Assembly: GCF_021538675.1 (NCBI RefSeq)
Contig: NZ_JAJUKH010000001.1
Span: 1-64,000, forward strand
Reading direction: 5' to 3'
Length of the DNA: 64,000 bases
From: Paenarthrobacter sp. AR 02
GTDB taxonomy: Bacteria; Actinomycetota; Actinomycetes; Actinomycetales; Micrococcaceae
A program made the translations under genes and the position numbers. The first letter of the stretch is position 1. Each line of letters starts with the position of its first letter. Shown one piece after another: positions 42,159 through 50,498 of this stretch. The notes under the pieces were generated by a model, which had not been told where the DNA came from, did not search any database, and saw only the letters and a list, made by a program, of their open reading frames with translations.

Positions 42159-43242
42159 GAATGGATCATGGCGAGCCCGATACAGAGATGAGACCGGCAA
42201 GGAACATGCGCGGCACTTCCCGCGAAAGATCGACGCTCAGCGCTGGCTGGATGAGGTAACCGCATCTGTTGTCACTGGTAGCTACGTGGATCCGAAGTCA
42301 GGCCGCGTCACCCTGGCATCGTTCTTTGAAGATTGGTCCACTAGGCAGCTCTGGGCGGCTGGGACGTCGAAGGCCATGAGCCTAGCTGTTCGCTCGTGCA
42401 CGTTCGCTGATGTCGAGTTTCGGAACCTGAAACGCTCGCACGTTGAGGCGTGGGTGAAGAAGATGAGTCAGGACGGCTTGGCGCCTGGAACGGTCAAGAC
42501 ACGTTTTAACAATGTCCGCTCTGTTCTGCGTGGTGCACGTAATGACCGGATGCTTGCCACGGACCCTGCTGACGGCGTTTCCCTGCCCCGTGCGCGCAAG
42601 GCAGAGCACGCCATGAGCATCCCCTCCCCCGCGGATGTTGGCGCCCTCCTAGGGGCTGCTGAGCCGTGGTTTAAGCCGTTCGTTGCAATGTGTGCTTTCG
42701 CTGGCCTGCGGTTGGGTGAGGCGGCGGCAATACAACTCGGAGATATTGATTTCCTGCGGCGTACTCTGGCTGTTCAGAGGCAAGTCCAGAGGGCAGGCAA
42801 GGGCGAGGTGAGCATCACGTTGCCGAAATACGGTTCCGAGCGTTTGGTGCACATCCCTGACGGGCTCGTTCAGATCCTCGCCGCCCATGTGCAGCACGTT
42901 GGCGTCCACGGGGAGCAGCAATGGTTGTTCATCGGGGATCAGGGATTGCCGCCACACCAGAACACTTCCGGCTATTGGTGGCGTAAAACAGTAATGGCCG
43001 CAGGCCTTGAAGCTGTGAGACTCCATGACCTGCGGCACTTCTATGCGTCAGGATTGATTGCTGCCGGCTGCGATGTCGTAACAGTGCAGCGGGCGTTGGG
43101 CCATTCCAAGGCAACCACCACGCTGAACACCTATGCACACCTTTGGCCGACCGCCGAGGACCGCACCAGATCCGCTGCCGGCGCCATGATGGATGAAGCT
43201 CTCGGCATTTCTGCGGACTCCCTGCGGACTCAACGAGCCTGA
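42136..43242 (+). CDS. Tyrosine integrase
   Basis: A 368-aa recombinase. The N-terminal arm-binding domain starts SIQKRENGSWRARYRDETGK; the SAM-like core-binding domain is about 58-150; the catalytic domain has Arg192 (AGLRLGEA), the lysine near KYGSERL (231), His297-x-x-Arg300 (HDLRH), His323 (LGHSKATTT) and Tyr333 (NTYAHLWP). All active-site residues are present. It recombines attP with the 15-bp site in ychF. Its start overlaps the repressor by 23 bp. The last codons (SADSLRTQ) coincide with two arm-type repeats, and the stop is 36 bp from the attR core. Confidence 0.95.
   Translation: MASIQKRENGSWRARYRDETGKEHARHFPRKIDAQRWLDEVTASVVTGSYVDPKSGRVTLASFFEDWSTRQLWAAGTSKAMSLAVRSCTFADVEFRNLKRSHVEAWVKKMSQDGLAPGTVKTRFNNVRSVLRGARNDRMLATDPADGVSLPRARKAEHAMSIPSPADVGALLGAAEPWFKPFVAMCAFAGLRLGEAAAIQLGDIDFLRRTLAVQRQVQRAGKGEVSITLPKYGSERLVHIPDGLVQILAAHVQHVGVHGEQQWLFIGDQGLPPHQNTSGYWWRKTVMAAGLEAVRLHDLRHFYASGLIAAGCDVVTVQRALGHSKATTTLNTYAHLWPTAEDRTRSAAGAMMDEALGISADSLRTQRA
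43212..43230 (+). repeat. Integrase arm-type sites inside attR (two copies)
   Basis: TGCGGACT at 43212 and 43223, spaced 11 bp, identical to the repeats inside attL. They overlap the last codons of the integrase gene. Confidence 0.7.
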
Positions 43243-43273
43243 CCCCAGCAAACAAGCGGGAAAACGGGCTAAA

Positions 43274-44359
43274 TCACACGTTGAAGCGGAACTCCACCAC
43301 GTCGCCGTCGGCCATCACGTATTCTTTGCCTTCGATGCGGACCTTGCCGCGGGACTTTGCCTCAGCCATGGAGCCGGCGTCGACGAGGTCGTCAAAGGAG
43401 ACAACTTCGGCCTTGATGAAGCCGCGCTGGAAGTCGGAGTGGATGACGCCGGCTGCCTGGGGTGCGGTGTCACCCTGACGGATGGTCCACGCACGGGTTT
43501 CCTTCGGACCAGCCGTGAGGTAGGTCTGCAGGCCGAGCGTGTGGAAACCAACACGGGCCAACTGGTCCAGGCCGGACTCGCTTTGGCCATTCATTTCCAG
43601 CATTTCGCGGGCTTCTTCCTCGTCCAGTTCCACGAGGTCGGATTCCAGCTTGGCGTCGAGGAAGACCGCGTCGGCCGGAGCCACCAAGGCCCGAAGTTCT
43701 TCCTGCTTGGCCGGGTCGCCGAGGATGCCTTCGTCAGCGTTGAAGACGTAGATGAAAGGCTTGGCCGTGAGGAGGCCGAGTTCCTTGAGGTGCCCCATTT
43801 CGAGCTTGTCGCTCTTGATGGAGGAGAAAATCGTGTCGCCGCGCTCCAGCACAGCCTGGGCAGCCTTGATGGCGGCCAGTTCGGCAGCTTCGCGCTTCTT
43901 GATCTTGACTTCTTTTTCGATGCGCGGGATCGCGTTGTCAATGGTCTGGAGGTCGGCCAGGATCAGTTCGGTGTTGATGGTCTCCATATCGGAGCGGGGA
44001 TCAACCTTGCCGTCGACGTGGATGACATCCGGGTCATCAAACACGCGGACTACCTGCGCAATGGCTTCGGCCTCGCGGATGTTGGCAAGGAACTTGTTGC
44101 CCAGGCCTTCGCCTTCGGAGGCGCCCTTCACAATGCCCGCGATGTCCACGAAGGATACCGGCGCAGGCAGCAGCTTCTGGGAGCCGAAGATCTCGGCCAG
44201 CTTCGCGAGGCGCGGATCCGGCAGGTTGACTACACCCACGTTCGGCTCGATCGTCGCGAACGGATAGTTCGCGGCGAGCACCTGGTTACGGGTCAGTGCG
44301 TTGAAAAGGGTTGATTTGCCGACGTTGGGCAGTCCGACGATGCCAATAGTAAGAGCCAC
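43274..44359 (-). CDS. ychF: Redox-regulated ATPase YchF (Obg family), 3' end supplied by the prophage
   Basis: A 361-aa P-loop protein. Walker A GLPNVGKST (about residues 9-17), switch stretch DIAGIVKGASEGEGLGNKFL, the NADE motif (YVFNADEG) that gives ATP preference, and a TGS-like C-terminal domain with GFIKAEVVSFDDLVDAGS. It binds the ribosome and affects antioxidant response. The conserved start is the GTG at 44359; an ATG at 44365 is an alternative. Its last codons are the phage attachment site: the end now reads GTG TGA instead of GTC TAG, so the protein is unchanged. The native terminator was left at 26,925. Confidence 0.95.
   Translation of the reverse strand: MALTIGIVGLPNVGKSTLFNALTRNQVLAANYPFATIEPNVGVVNLPDPRLAKLAEIFGSQKLLPAPVSFVDIAGIVKGASEGEGLGNKFLANIREAEAIAQVVRVFDDPDVIHVDGKVDPRSDMETINTELILADLQTIDNAIPRIEKEVKIKKREAAELAAIKAAQAVLERGDTIFSSIKSDKLEMGHLKELGLLTAKPFIYVFNADEGILGDPAKQEELRALVAPADAVFLDAKLESDLVELDEEEAREMLEMNGQSESGLDQLARVGFHTLGLQTYLTAGPKETRAWTIRQGDTAPQAAGVIHSDFQRGFIKAEVVSFDDLVDAGSMAEAKSRGKVRIEGKEYVMADGDVVEFRFNV
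43278..43292. repeat. attR core (15-bp direct repeat)
   Basis: ACGTTGAAGCGGAAC, identical to 26981-26995. On the minus strand it encodes the last residues of YchF (F-R-F-N-V). The GTG TGA end comes from the element. Confidence 0.9.
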
Positions 44360-44474
44360 GAGCATTGATTCTACCCGTTGATACCTTGTCCATGCTTGTT
44401 CGGCCCGACGCTGTGGCGACCCCCACGGCCGCAACCTCACTAAAACTGTCGTACCCCTGTGTCAGGGTTGCCAC

Positions 44475-45704
44475 ATGGATGGATTTGGATTCGTTTTAGC
44501 ACTGCTCATGCTGCTGATCGGCGCGGCCGTGGGTCTGGCGGCCGGCTACGTCGTCTTCCGACGCCGGGGCGCCGGCCTGGAGGAGGACTTCGAGGCCGTA
44601 TCGACGCGCCTTTCGGAGGTGACGGCTCAGCTCGCAGCGGCCGACGCCGAGCGGCGGCTTTTGTTTACACAGAACCGGGAACTCAGCGCAGCAAGGAACT
44701 CGGATGGAAGTGTCCTGCGCGCCTTGGCGCCCGTCGCGGAAAAGTTGACGGCGGTGCAGCAGCAGGTTTCGCTGCTCGAACGTGACCGGGTTGAGCAGTA
44801 CGGACAGCTCGCCCAGCAACTGCAGGACGCCCGTTTATCCGACGAACAACTGCTCCGGTCAACCCACGCCCTGGCCTCCGCCCTTCGTTCCAACAGCGCA
44901 CGTGGCCAGTGGGGCGAAGTCCAGCTTCGCCGTGTGGTTGAGGCATCCGGAATGCTCAGGCACGTGGACTTCCATGAGCAGGTCCACTCTGGCCGCACCG
45001 AGAACACCCTGCGACCCGACCTTGTGGTCCAGTTGCCCGGAGATAAGCAATTGGTGGTTGACGCCAAAGTCCCGCTGGCCTCCTACCTCGCGGCACAGGA
45101 ACAGCTCCACGGGGATGGTGCATTCGGTGAATCGGTAACGCAGGCTTCCGTCCATGACTCCAAGACTCTTTTGGCCCAGCACGCCAAGGCCCTGAAGGCC
45201 CACATCGACGCCTTGGCCGGAAAGAAGTACTGGGACATCCCGGGGAACTCGCCGGAACTGGTGATCTGCTTCCTCCCGGCTGAGTCAATCCTTGCCTCTG
45301 CCCTTGAGGCCGACCCCGGCCTGCTTGAACACGCCCTGTCCCGGAACGTCGTCCTGGCATCACCGGGGACGTTGTTGGCAGTCCTGAAGTCAGTGGCTTT
45401 CACCTGGCGGCAGGACGTCCTCACGGACAGCGCGCACGAACTGTTCGAGCTCGCCAAGCAGCTCTACGAGCGCATGGGCACACTGGGTGAGAACGTCAGC
45501 AAGCTCGGAAGCTCCCTCAAGACCTCAGTGGACCGGTACAACGCCATGGTGGGCACCCTCGAAGCCCGTGTGCTCCCGACCGCCCGGAAGCTGAACACCA
45601 TGGACGATGCTGGCCTCACGGCCCCCATGTCCGTGGAAGCTGTCCCGCGGGCTTTGGCCGCTCCGGAACTTCTTAGCGAAGAGCCCCAGGAGTCTGCGGC
45701 TTAA
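44475..45704 (+). CDS. rmuC: DNA recombination protein RmuC
   Basis: A 409-aa protein: an N-terminal membrane anchor (residues 5-26), a long coiled coil (about 35-125), then the RmuC nuclease-like domain with RGQWGEVQLRRVVEASGML, DLVVQLPGDKQLVVDAKVPL (PD-(D/E)xK-like Asp and Lys), and LVICFLPAESILASALE. RmuC limits inversions and other rearrangements at repeats. It is divergent from ychF with about 115 bp between starts. No strong ribosome site. A branched hairpin follows. Confidence 0.9.
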   Translation: MDGFGFVLALLMLLIGAAVGLAAGYVVFRRRGAGLEEDFEAVSTRLSEVTAQLAAADAERRLLFTQNRELSAARNSDGSVLRALAPVAEKLTAVQQQVSLLERDRVEQYGQLAQQLQDARLSDEQLLRSTHALASALRSNSARGQWGEVQLRRVVEASGMLRHVDFHEQVHSGRTENTLRPDLVVQLPGDKQLVVDAKVPLASYLAAQEQLHGDGAFGESVTQASVHDSKTLLAQHAKALKAHIDALAGKKYWDIPGNSPELVICFLPAESILASALEADPGLLEHALSRNVVLASPGTLLAVLKSVAFTWRQDVLTDSAHELFELAKQLYERMGTLGENVSKLGSSLKTSVDRYNAMVGTLEARVLPTARKLNTMDDAGLTAPMSVEAVPRALAAPELLSEEPQESAA

Positions 45705-45709
45705 CGAAT

Positions 45710-45760
45710 TGGCCCGCAGCGGTGACCACTTCCACCAGGAAGGGCGCCCACTGCGGGCCA
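45710..45760. terminator. Branched terminator between convergent rmuC and ispH
   Basis: TGGCCCGCAG (45710-45719) pairs with CTGCGGGCCA (45751-45760), and an inner CTTCC/GGAAG stem lies in the loop. It starts 6 bp after the rmuC stop and ends 20 bp from the ispH stop. Confidence 0.55.
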
Positions 45761-45779
45761 GTTCAGTAAGAGCTTATTG

Positions 45780-46865
45780 CTAGGACGTAGCCCGGTTCCC
45801 GCGGCCACCGAGGGCCCGGGAGACATCCCCGGCCTTTTTCAAAGTAGCCCGCAGCTCCTTGGGGAGCGAGAAGAGGAGATCTTCCTCCGCTGTTACGACT
45901 TCCTGGACCTCGCCATAGCCGTAGTCGGCCAGCAGGCGCAGGACATCCTGGACGAGGACTTCAGGAACGGACGCACCGGAGGTGACGCCAACGGTAGCGA
46001 CGCCTTCGAACCAGGCTTCATCCACCTCGTTGGCGAAGTCCACGCGGTAGGAGCTCTTGGCCCCGTACTCGAGGGCAACCTCAACCAGGCGCACCGAGTT
46101 CGACGAGTTGGCCGAGCCGACCACAATGACCAGGTCAGCCTGCGGTGCGATCTTCTTGATGGCCACCTGGCGGTTGGTGGTGGCGTAGCAGATGTCGTCG
46201 CTGGGAGGATCCTGCAGAGTCGGGAAGCGGTCCTTCAGGAGGCGCACGGTCTCCATGGTTTCGTCCACGCTCAGCGTGGTCTGCGAAAGCCAGATGGTCT
46301 TCTCGGGATCGCGCACTGTGACCTTGTCCACCTCGTGCGGACCGTTGATGATCTGGATGTGCTCGGGGGCCTCGCCGGCTGTGCCCTCGACTTCCTCGTG
46401 GCCTTCGTGGCCAATGAGAAGGATGTCGTAGTCGTCCTTGGCAAAGCGCACGGCTTCGCGGTGGACTTTGGTGACCAGCGGGCACGTCGCGTCGATGGTG
46501 CGCAAGCCGCGGTCCTCTGCCGACTGCACCACTGCCGGTGAAACTCCGTGCGCGGAGAAGATCACCAGGGCGCCTTCGGGAACCTCGTCCGTTTCCTCGA
46601 CGAAGATGGCCCCTTGTTCTTCCAAGGAGCTGACCACGTGTACGTTGTGGACGATCTGCTTGCGGACGTAGACGGGCGGGCCGTAGTGCTCCAAGGCCTT
46701 TTCGACCGCAATGACAGCCCGGTCCACGCCGGCGCAATAACCGCGGGGTGCCGCCAACAGCACCTTCTTGGGACCCGTGACGGGTGCCGCTGCCAGTACC
46801 TCTTCCGGCGATCGCCGTCTCCGGGGCACGCTGGGCATCGGGATGGAAATTGCTGTGGAGGTCAT
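45780..46865 (-). CDS. ispH: 4-hydroxy-3-methylbut-2-enyl diphosphate reductase
   Basis: A 361-aa iron-sulfur enzyme with its three cluster cysteines in [22 protein letters not shown] and ICYATTNRQ, and substrate His in IVHNVHVV and FSAHGVSP, plus the Glu/Thr region [10 protein letters not shown]. It makes IPP and DMAPP in the final step of the MEP isoprenoid pathway. The N-terminus is about 30 residues longer than in E. coli, as usual in actinobacteria. TAACAT lies six bases before the ATG with no ribosome site, suggesting a leaderless mRNA. Confidence 0.95.
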   Translation of the reverse strand: MTSTAISIPMPSVPRRRRSPEEVLAAAPVTGPKKVLLAAPRGYCAGVDRAVIAVEKALEHYGPPVYVRKQIVHNVHVVSSLEEQGAIFVEETDEVPEGALVIFSAHGVSPAVVQSAEDRGLRTIDATCPLVTKVHREAVRFAKDDYDILLIGHEGHEEVEGTAGEAPEHIQIINGPHEVDKVTVRDPEKTIWLSQTTLSVDETMETVRLLKDRFPTLQDPPSDDICYATTNRQVAIKKIAPQADLVIVVGSANSSNSVRLVEVALEYGAKSSYRVDFANEVDEAWFEGVATVGVTSGASVPEVLVQDVLRLLADYGYGEVQEVVTAEEDLLFSLPKELRATLKKAGDVSRALGGRGNRATS

Positions 46866-46871
46866 CCCACA

Positions 46872-46877
46872 ATGTTA
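46872..46877 (-). promoter_or_regulatory. -10-like hexamer for ispH
   Basis: On the minus strand TAACAT ends six bases before the ATG at 46865. There is no Shine-Dalgarno. This repeats the leaderless geometry of gluA, dapD and DUF3090; no clear -35. Confidence 0.35.
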
Positions 46878-46889
46878 CCGGTCAGGTCA

Positions 46890-47798
46890 TTATCCCCGGG
46901 CATAAGGTGATGGTCGTCTCGCGGAAATAATCCAGGCGACCAAGCCGATGACCAACAAGGCGGCCGAGATCAGGGCAGCCACCGTTGTCCAGGGACCAAA
47001 ACCGGACTGGACGGCGGTGAAGAACTTCCCCATGAACAGCCCTGCCAGTTCGTTGCCGTTGGAGAGGTTGCCAACAACTCCTTCAGACACATTCAATCCA
47101 ACCGACCAGAGCCCCGCCACGGCCAGGCCGCCCAGCCCCAGGAATGCCAGGACCGCAGGCCTCCTGCGTGCCACAAGCAAAGCCAGCAACGCCGAAACGA
47201 GAGCTCCCAGGGCGGCAACCCACCATAACGGAGCAAAGGCTGCCACCCTTTCCACCAGTTGGCGGTGGGACGGTTCGCCCAGCGAAATAAGCCGTTCAGA
47301 GGGGACGTCGAGCCGGACGCGCGTAGCGTCGGCGAAATGGTCGCGGATCAGCCTGACCAGGGGCCCAATGTCCAAGACCAGGGCCGTGGAAGCACCTGAT
47401 TCTTCCGGCTGCCCAGCCGCACCGAAGTTCAGCTTGTGGCTGTTCCTCACTGTCTCTTCCCAAGCCTGCGGATAGTCGCTCCAGGACTGCATCCCGGACG
47501 CCGCCTGTTCAAGAACCCCGGCGGCCAGGGATTTGATGGGCCCTGGGAGGTTGACTGAGGATTCGAAAGAGCCGACGGCGGCGTCCGCCAGACGCGCCTG
47601 GAAATCGGGATCACTGCCCAATCCACCGGCGATGCGGGTAAAGCCATCTTCCTGAACAATGTTTTGGTCCACCCACGCGGCTGGAACGGCGACGGCAGTG
47701 AGCACCAGTGCGAGGATCACTCCCAATGCTGAAACGAAGGTACGCAAAGTCATCCTCGGGGTCGGGGTCCAGTGCCACCATCCTAGGTCTGTCCACAT
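46890..47798 (-). CDS. Actinobacterial membrane protein, one N-terminal and three C-terminal helices
   Basis: A 302-aa protein from the ATG at 47798 (TTCGGATC upstream), or 287 aa from the ATG at 47753 at MTLRTFVSALG. One helix near the N-terminus (TFVSALGVILALVLTAVAV) is followed by an extracytoplasmic domain of about 140 residues (AAWVDQNIVQEDGFTRIAGG, LGSDPDFQARLADAAVGSFE), then three helices (about 190-300). Similar 'integral membrane proteins' are common beside xseA/ispH in actinobacteria. The frame is open up to 47960 through the 18-bp tandem repeat, but that region has no ribosome site. Function unknown. Confidence 0.65.
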   Translation of the reverse strand: MWTDLGWWHWTPTPRMTLRTFVSALGVILALVLTAVAVPAAWVDQNIVQEDGFTRIAGGLGSDPDFQARLADAAVGSFESSVNLPGPIKSLAAGVLEQAASGMQSWSDYPQAWEETVRNSHKLNFGAAGQPEESGASTALVLDIGPLVRLIRDHFADATRVRLDVPSERLISLGEPSHRQLVERVAAFAPLWWVAALGALVSALLALLVARRRPAVLAFLGLGGLAVAGLWSVGLNVSEGVVGNLSNGNELAGLFMGKFFTAVQSGFGPWTTVAALISAALLVIGLVAWIISARRPSPYARG

Positions 47799-47865
47799 GA
47801 TCCGAAAAATGTCGGAGCCACCAGGTAAAGCTATGGATAGAGTTGGAACGCGGCGCTGCGCCACA

Positions 47866-47949
47866 CCCGAGCAGGTTGCCGCACCTGAGCGAGTTGCCGC
47901 ACCCGAGCAAGTTGCCGCACCCGAGCAAGTTGCCGCACCCCGAGCGAGG
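47866..47949. repeat. 18-bp tandem repeat, four and a half copies
   Basis: The unit CCGAGCAAGTTGCCGCAC repeats at 18-bp spacing with small changes, the last partial. It lies between divergent genes (47798 and 48002), where promoters are expected. It is in frame with an upstream open stretch of the membrane-protein gene, but probably is non-coding. Confidence 0.8.
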
Positions 47950-48001
47950 ATAGTGATCATGCTGGTACACCCACGGCTTCCGGGCCAATCACGGACCTGC
48001 C

Positions 48002-49279
48002 ATGTCCGCTGAAGCGACTCCGGAGTCCACCCTCCCCGGGACTGCTGCCGAGACCAGTCCGGATAATCCCTGGCCCTTGCAGCTTCTTTCCCGCAAGCTC
48101 AAAGCCCACATCGAGAGGGCTCCCGCAGCCTGGATCGAGGGCCAGGTCATCGAGCTGAACCGCCGGGGTGGCAATGCCTTCCTGACACTGCGTGATGTCG
48201 ACGCCGAGATTTCGCTGCCGGCTTCGGTGTGGTCCACGGTCCTGGACCGGCAGAAAGTACCGCTGGAGCGCGGGTCGCGGGTAGTTGCCTTAGTCAAGGC
48301 GGATTTCTGGGTCAAGACCGGACGCCTGAACATGTCGGTCAAGGACATCCGACCCGTTGGCCTCGGCGACCTGCTGGCTCGGATTGAGCGCCTCCGCCAG
48401 GCTTTGGCCGCGGAAGGATTGTTTGCTGATTCGCGCAAACGGAAACTGCCCTTGCTCCCCCACCGCATCGGCCTCATCACGGGCCGCGACTCGGACGCCA
48501 AGAAGGACGTACTGCGTAACGCCGCCCTGCGCTGGCCAGCTGTGGAATTCGATGTTCGCGAGGTAGCCGTGCAAGGCAACACGGCGGTGTCACAGATCAT
48601 CGCTGCACTGAAGAAGCTGGACGCCGACCCGCACGTGGACGTCATTGTCCTGGCCCGAGGCGGCGGCGCGCTGGAGGACCTGCTTCCTTTCAGCAACGAG
48701 GACCTGATTCGGGCCGTGTCCGCGGCTACCACCCCTGTTGTCAGTGCCATTGGCCACGAGGCAGACCGCCCCATCCTGGACGACGTCGCCGACCTCCGCG
48801 CTTCCACCCCCACCGATGCTGCAAAGCGGATCGTCCCGGATGTCACCGAGGAACTGGCCATGGTGCGTCAGGCCCGGGACCACCTCCGCCGCAGCATTGG
48901 CCGGATGGTGGATCGGGAAACTGATCGGCTCCACTCCTTGAGGTCCCGTCCGGTCCTCGCCTCCCCCGCGTCCATGGTCGATGCCCGGGCCGAGGATATC
49001 CACCGCCTGCAACGGCGCTCACATGCGGCGGTCAACACAGCCGTTGTACGCGCCTTGGACCAGGTGCACCACCTGCGGGCACAGGTCAGGGCCCTGTCGC
49101 CGCAGAAGACCCTGGACCGCGGCTATGCGGTTGTCCAACTCGTCGGCGACGACCAAGCCGGGCATCAGGTGGTCAGTAGCCCCGAGGAGGCTCCCAAAGG
49201 CGCGGAATTGGCGATACGTGTAGCGGAGGGTCGGTTCCGGGCTGTCTCCGAGGGCCAAGGACAGATCCTGGAACATTGA
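48002..49279 (+). CDS. xseA: Exonuclease VII large subunit
   Basis: A 425-aa protein. N-terminal OB fold ([21 protein letters not shown], about residues 41-110) binds DNA. The catalytic core has [38 protein letters not shown] and [29 protein letters not shown], the family's signature, followed by a long coiled coil. With XseB it degrades single-stranded DNA from both ends. xseB follows 41 bp later. No good ribosome site before the ATG. Confidence 0.95.
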   Translation: MSAEATPESTLPGTAAETSPDNPWPLQLLSRKLKAHIERAPAAWIEGQVIELNRRGGNAFLTLRDVDAEISLPASVWSTVLDRQKVPLERGSRVVALVKADFWVKTGRLNMSVKDIRPVGLGDLLARIERLRQALAAEGLFADSRKRKLPLLPHRIGLITGRDSDAKKDVLRNAALRWPAVEFDVREVAVQGNTAVSQIIAALKKLDADPHVDVIVLARGGGALEDLLPFSNEDLIRAVSAATTPVVSAIGHEADRPILDDVADLRASTPTDAAKRIVPDVTEELAMVRQARDHLRRSIGRMVDRETDRLHSLRSRPVLASPASMVDARAEDIHRLQRRSHAAVNTAVVRALDQVHHLRAQVRALSPQKTLDRGYAVVQLVGDDQAGHQVVSSPEEAPKGAELAIRVAEGRFRAVSEGQGQILEH

Positions 49280-49320
49280 TTCCACAGCCAACATTGTCAG
49301 CATCACAATCAAAGGACATC

Positions 49321-49578
49321 ATGACCGAGAACAACTCAGCGGCTTCGGCACCTGATTCCCTGGACGCCTTGAGCTACGAGGAAGCCCGGGAACAGCTCGT
49401 GGCCGTTGTTGGCCGCCTCGAAGCCGGCGGGGCCAGCCTCGAGGAATCACTGGCGCTCTGGGAGCGTGGCGAGGCGTTGGCCAAGCGCTGCGAGGATTGG
49501 CTTGAGGGCGCCCGCAAGCGCTTGGCCTCGGCACGCGATGCAAGCAACGACGCCGGGGCTTCCACCACTACCGGCTAA
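49321..49578 (+). CDS. xseB: Exonuclease VII small subunit
   Basis: An 85-aa protein with the classic [20 protein letters not shown] followed by [20 protein letters not shown], two helices that bind the XseA coiled coil. The ATG at 49321 has AAAGGA seven bases upstream, preferred over 49276 inside xseA. Ends in an Ala/Ser/Thr-rich tail. Confidence 0.93.
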   Translation: MTENNSAASAPDSLDALSYEEAREQLVAVVGRLEAGGASLEESLALWERGEALAKRCEDWLEGARKRLASARDASNDAGASTTTG

Positions 49579-49592
49579 CGGTCCGGCAGGGC

Positions 49593-50444
49593 TCAGGATG
49601 CCTCGACGAGCTTCCGTTCAGCCGCGACGTCGAAGTCGGCTTTTGGCCAGTCCAGCTGCATCCCTTCGAGCGCATCCAACAACAACTGCTGAACCGCGAT
49701 ACGGGCATACCACTTCTTGTTGGCTGGTACGACGTGCCACGGGGCAATGTCCGTCGACGTCTTCTGGAACGCCACGCTGTACGCGTCCATATAGTCGTCC
49801 CAGTAGGCGCGCTCCGTCAGGTCGCCGTGGCTGTATTTCCAGTGCTTGCTGGGATCGTCCAGCCGGGCAATGAGACGCTTCTTCTGTTCCTGCTTGCTGA
49901 TGTTGAGCATGACCTTGACGATCGTGGTGCCCTGCTCCGCCAGGCCTGCCTCGAAGGCGTTGATGGCAGCGTACCGGCGTTCCAGCTCAGCAGGGTCCGC
50001 CCACGCGTGGACGCGGTGGATCAGGACGTCCTCGTAGTGTGAACGGTCAAAAACTCCCACCATGCCGGCATCGGGCACCCGCTTCTCGATCCGCCAGAGG
50101 AAATCGTGGGCCTTCTCTTCGTCCGTGGGTGCCTTGAAAGCTGCCAGTTGCACACCCTGCGGATCCATGGAGCCCACGACGTGGCTGACAATGCCGCCTT
50201 TGCCTGCAGTGTCCATGGCCTGCAGAATCAGCAGAAGCCGCTTGTTACTGCCGAACTTGCCCTCGGCGAACAGCCTTTCCTGTAAGTCCGCCAACCGTGA
50301 ATCCTGGGCAGAGAGCAGCGACTTTCCGTCGGACTTCGCACCGTCGTAGCCCGGGGTGGATTCCGGATCCACCTCCGCCAGCGAAAACCCTGACCCGACC
50401 TTTAATACGCTGGCCGGACTCTTGGCGAACTCAACTTCAGCCAT
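49593..50444 (-). CDS. ppk2: Polyphosphate kinase 2 family enzyme
   Basis: A 283-aa PPK2 domain protein. The Walker A-like loop is LILQAMDTAGKGG (about residues 72-84), the Walker B/lid Arg is in VFDRSHYEDVLIHRVH, and the DDPSKHWKYSHGDLTERAYWDDYMDAY stretch is the PPK2 signature. It moves phosphate between polyphosphate and nucleotides; the class (NDP-, NMP- or both) cannot be read. Cytosolic. Convergent with xseB and downstream of the AlaA-like gene on the same strand, 54 bp away. Confidence 0.88.
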   Translation of the reverse strand: MAEVEFAKSPASVLKVGSGFSLAEVDPESTPGYDGAKSDGKSLLSAQDSRLADLQERLFAEGKFGSNKRLLLILQAMDTAGKGGIVSHVVGSMDPQGVQLAAFKAPTDEEKAHDFLWRIEKRVPDAGMVGVFDRSHYEDVLIHRVHAWADPAELERRYAAINAFEAGLAEQGTTIVKVMLNISKQEQKKRLIARLDDPSKHWKYSHGDLTERAYWDDYMDAYSVAFQKTSTDIAPWHVVPANKKWYARIAVQQLLLDALEGMQLDWPKADFDVAAERKLVEAS

Positions 50445-50498
50445 CAGGCGTGCCTTTCTGCCGGGCCGCGCCCCCGTGGCGCGGCCATGGACCTCAGG

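Larger units (their letters stand above)
26981..43292. mobile_element. Integrated phage-related element (deleted prophage or phage satellite)
   Basis: A 16.3-kb element bounded by the 15-bp direct repeat ACGTTGAAGCGGAAC and inserted in the 3' end of ychF. It carries a tyrosine integrase at the right end, an immunity region, a replication ATPase, TerS-like, tape-measure and fibre-like proteins, and several cargo genes. Arm-type integrase repeats lie just inside each end. Large terminase, portal, major capsid, head-tail connector, tail-tip and lysis genes are missing. Codon use has more A/T-ending codons than the flanks. Confidence 0.9.

Noticed and set aside
26981..43292. An intact small-genome Arthrobacter siphophage as a prophage
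   Set aside because: Small-genome phages of similar length still carry large terminase, portal and capsid genes; none is visible in any frame here.
47866..47949. CRISPR array
   Set aside because: The copies are directly contiguous with no unique spacers.
47866..47960. Cys/Ser/Gly-Ala repeat N-terminus of the membrane protein, coded by the 18-bp repeats
   Set aside because: The frame is open, but it has no start site with a ribosome site, and good starts lie at 47798 and 47753 just before the membrane helix.
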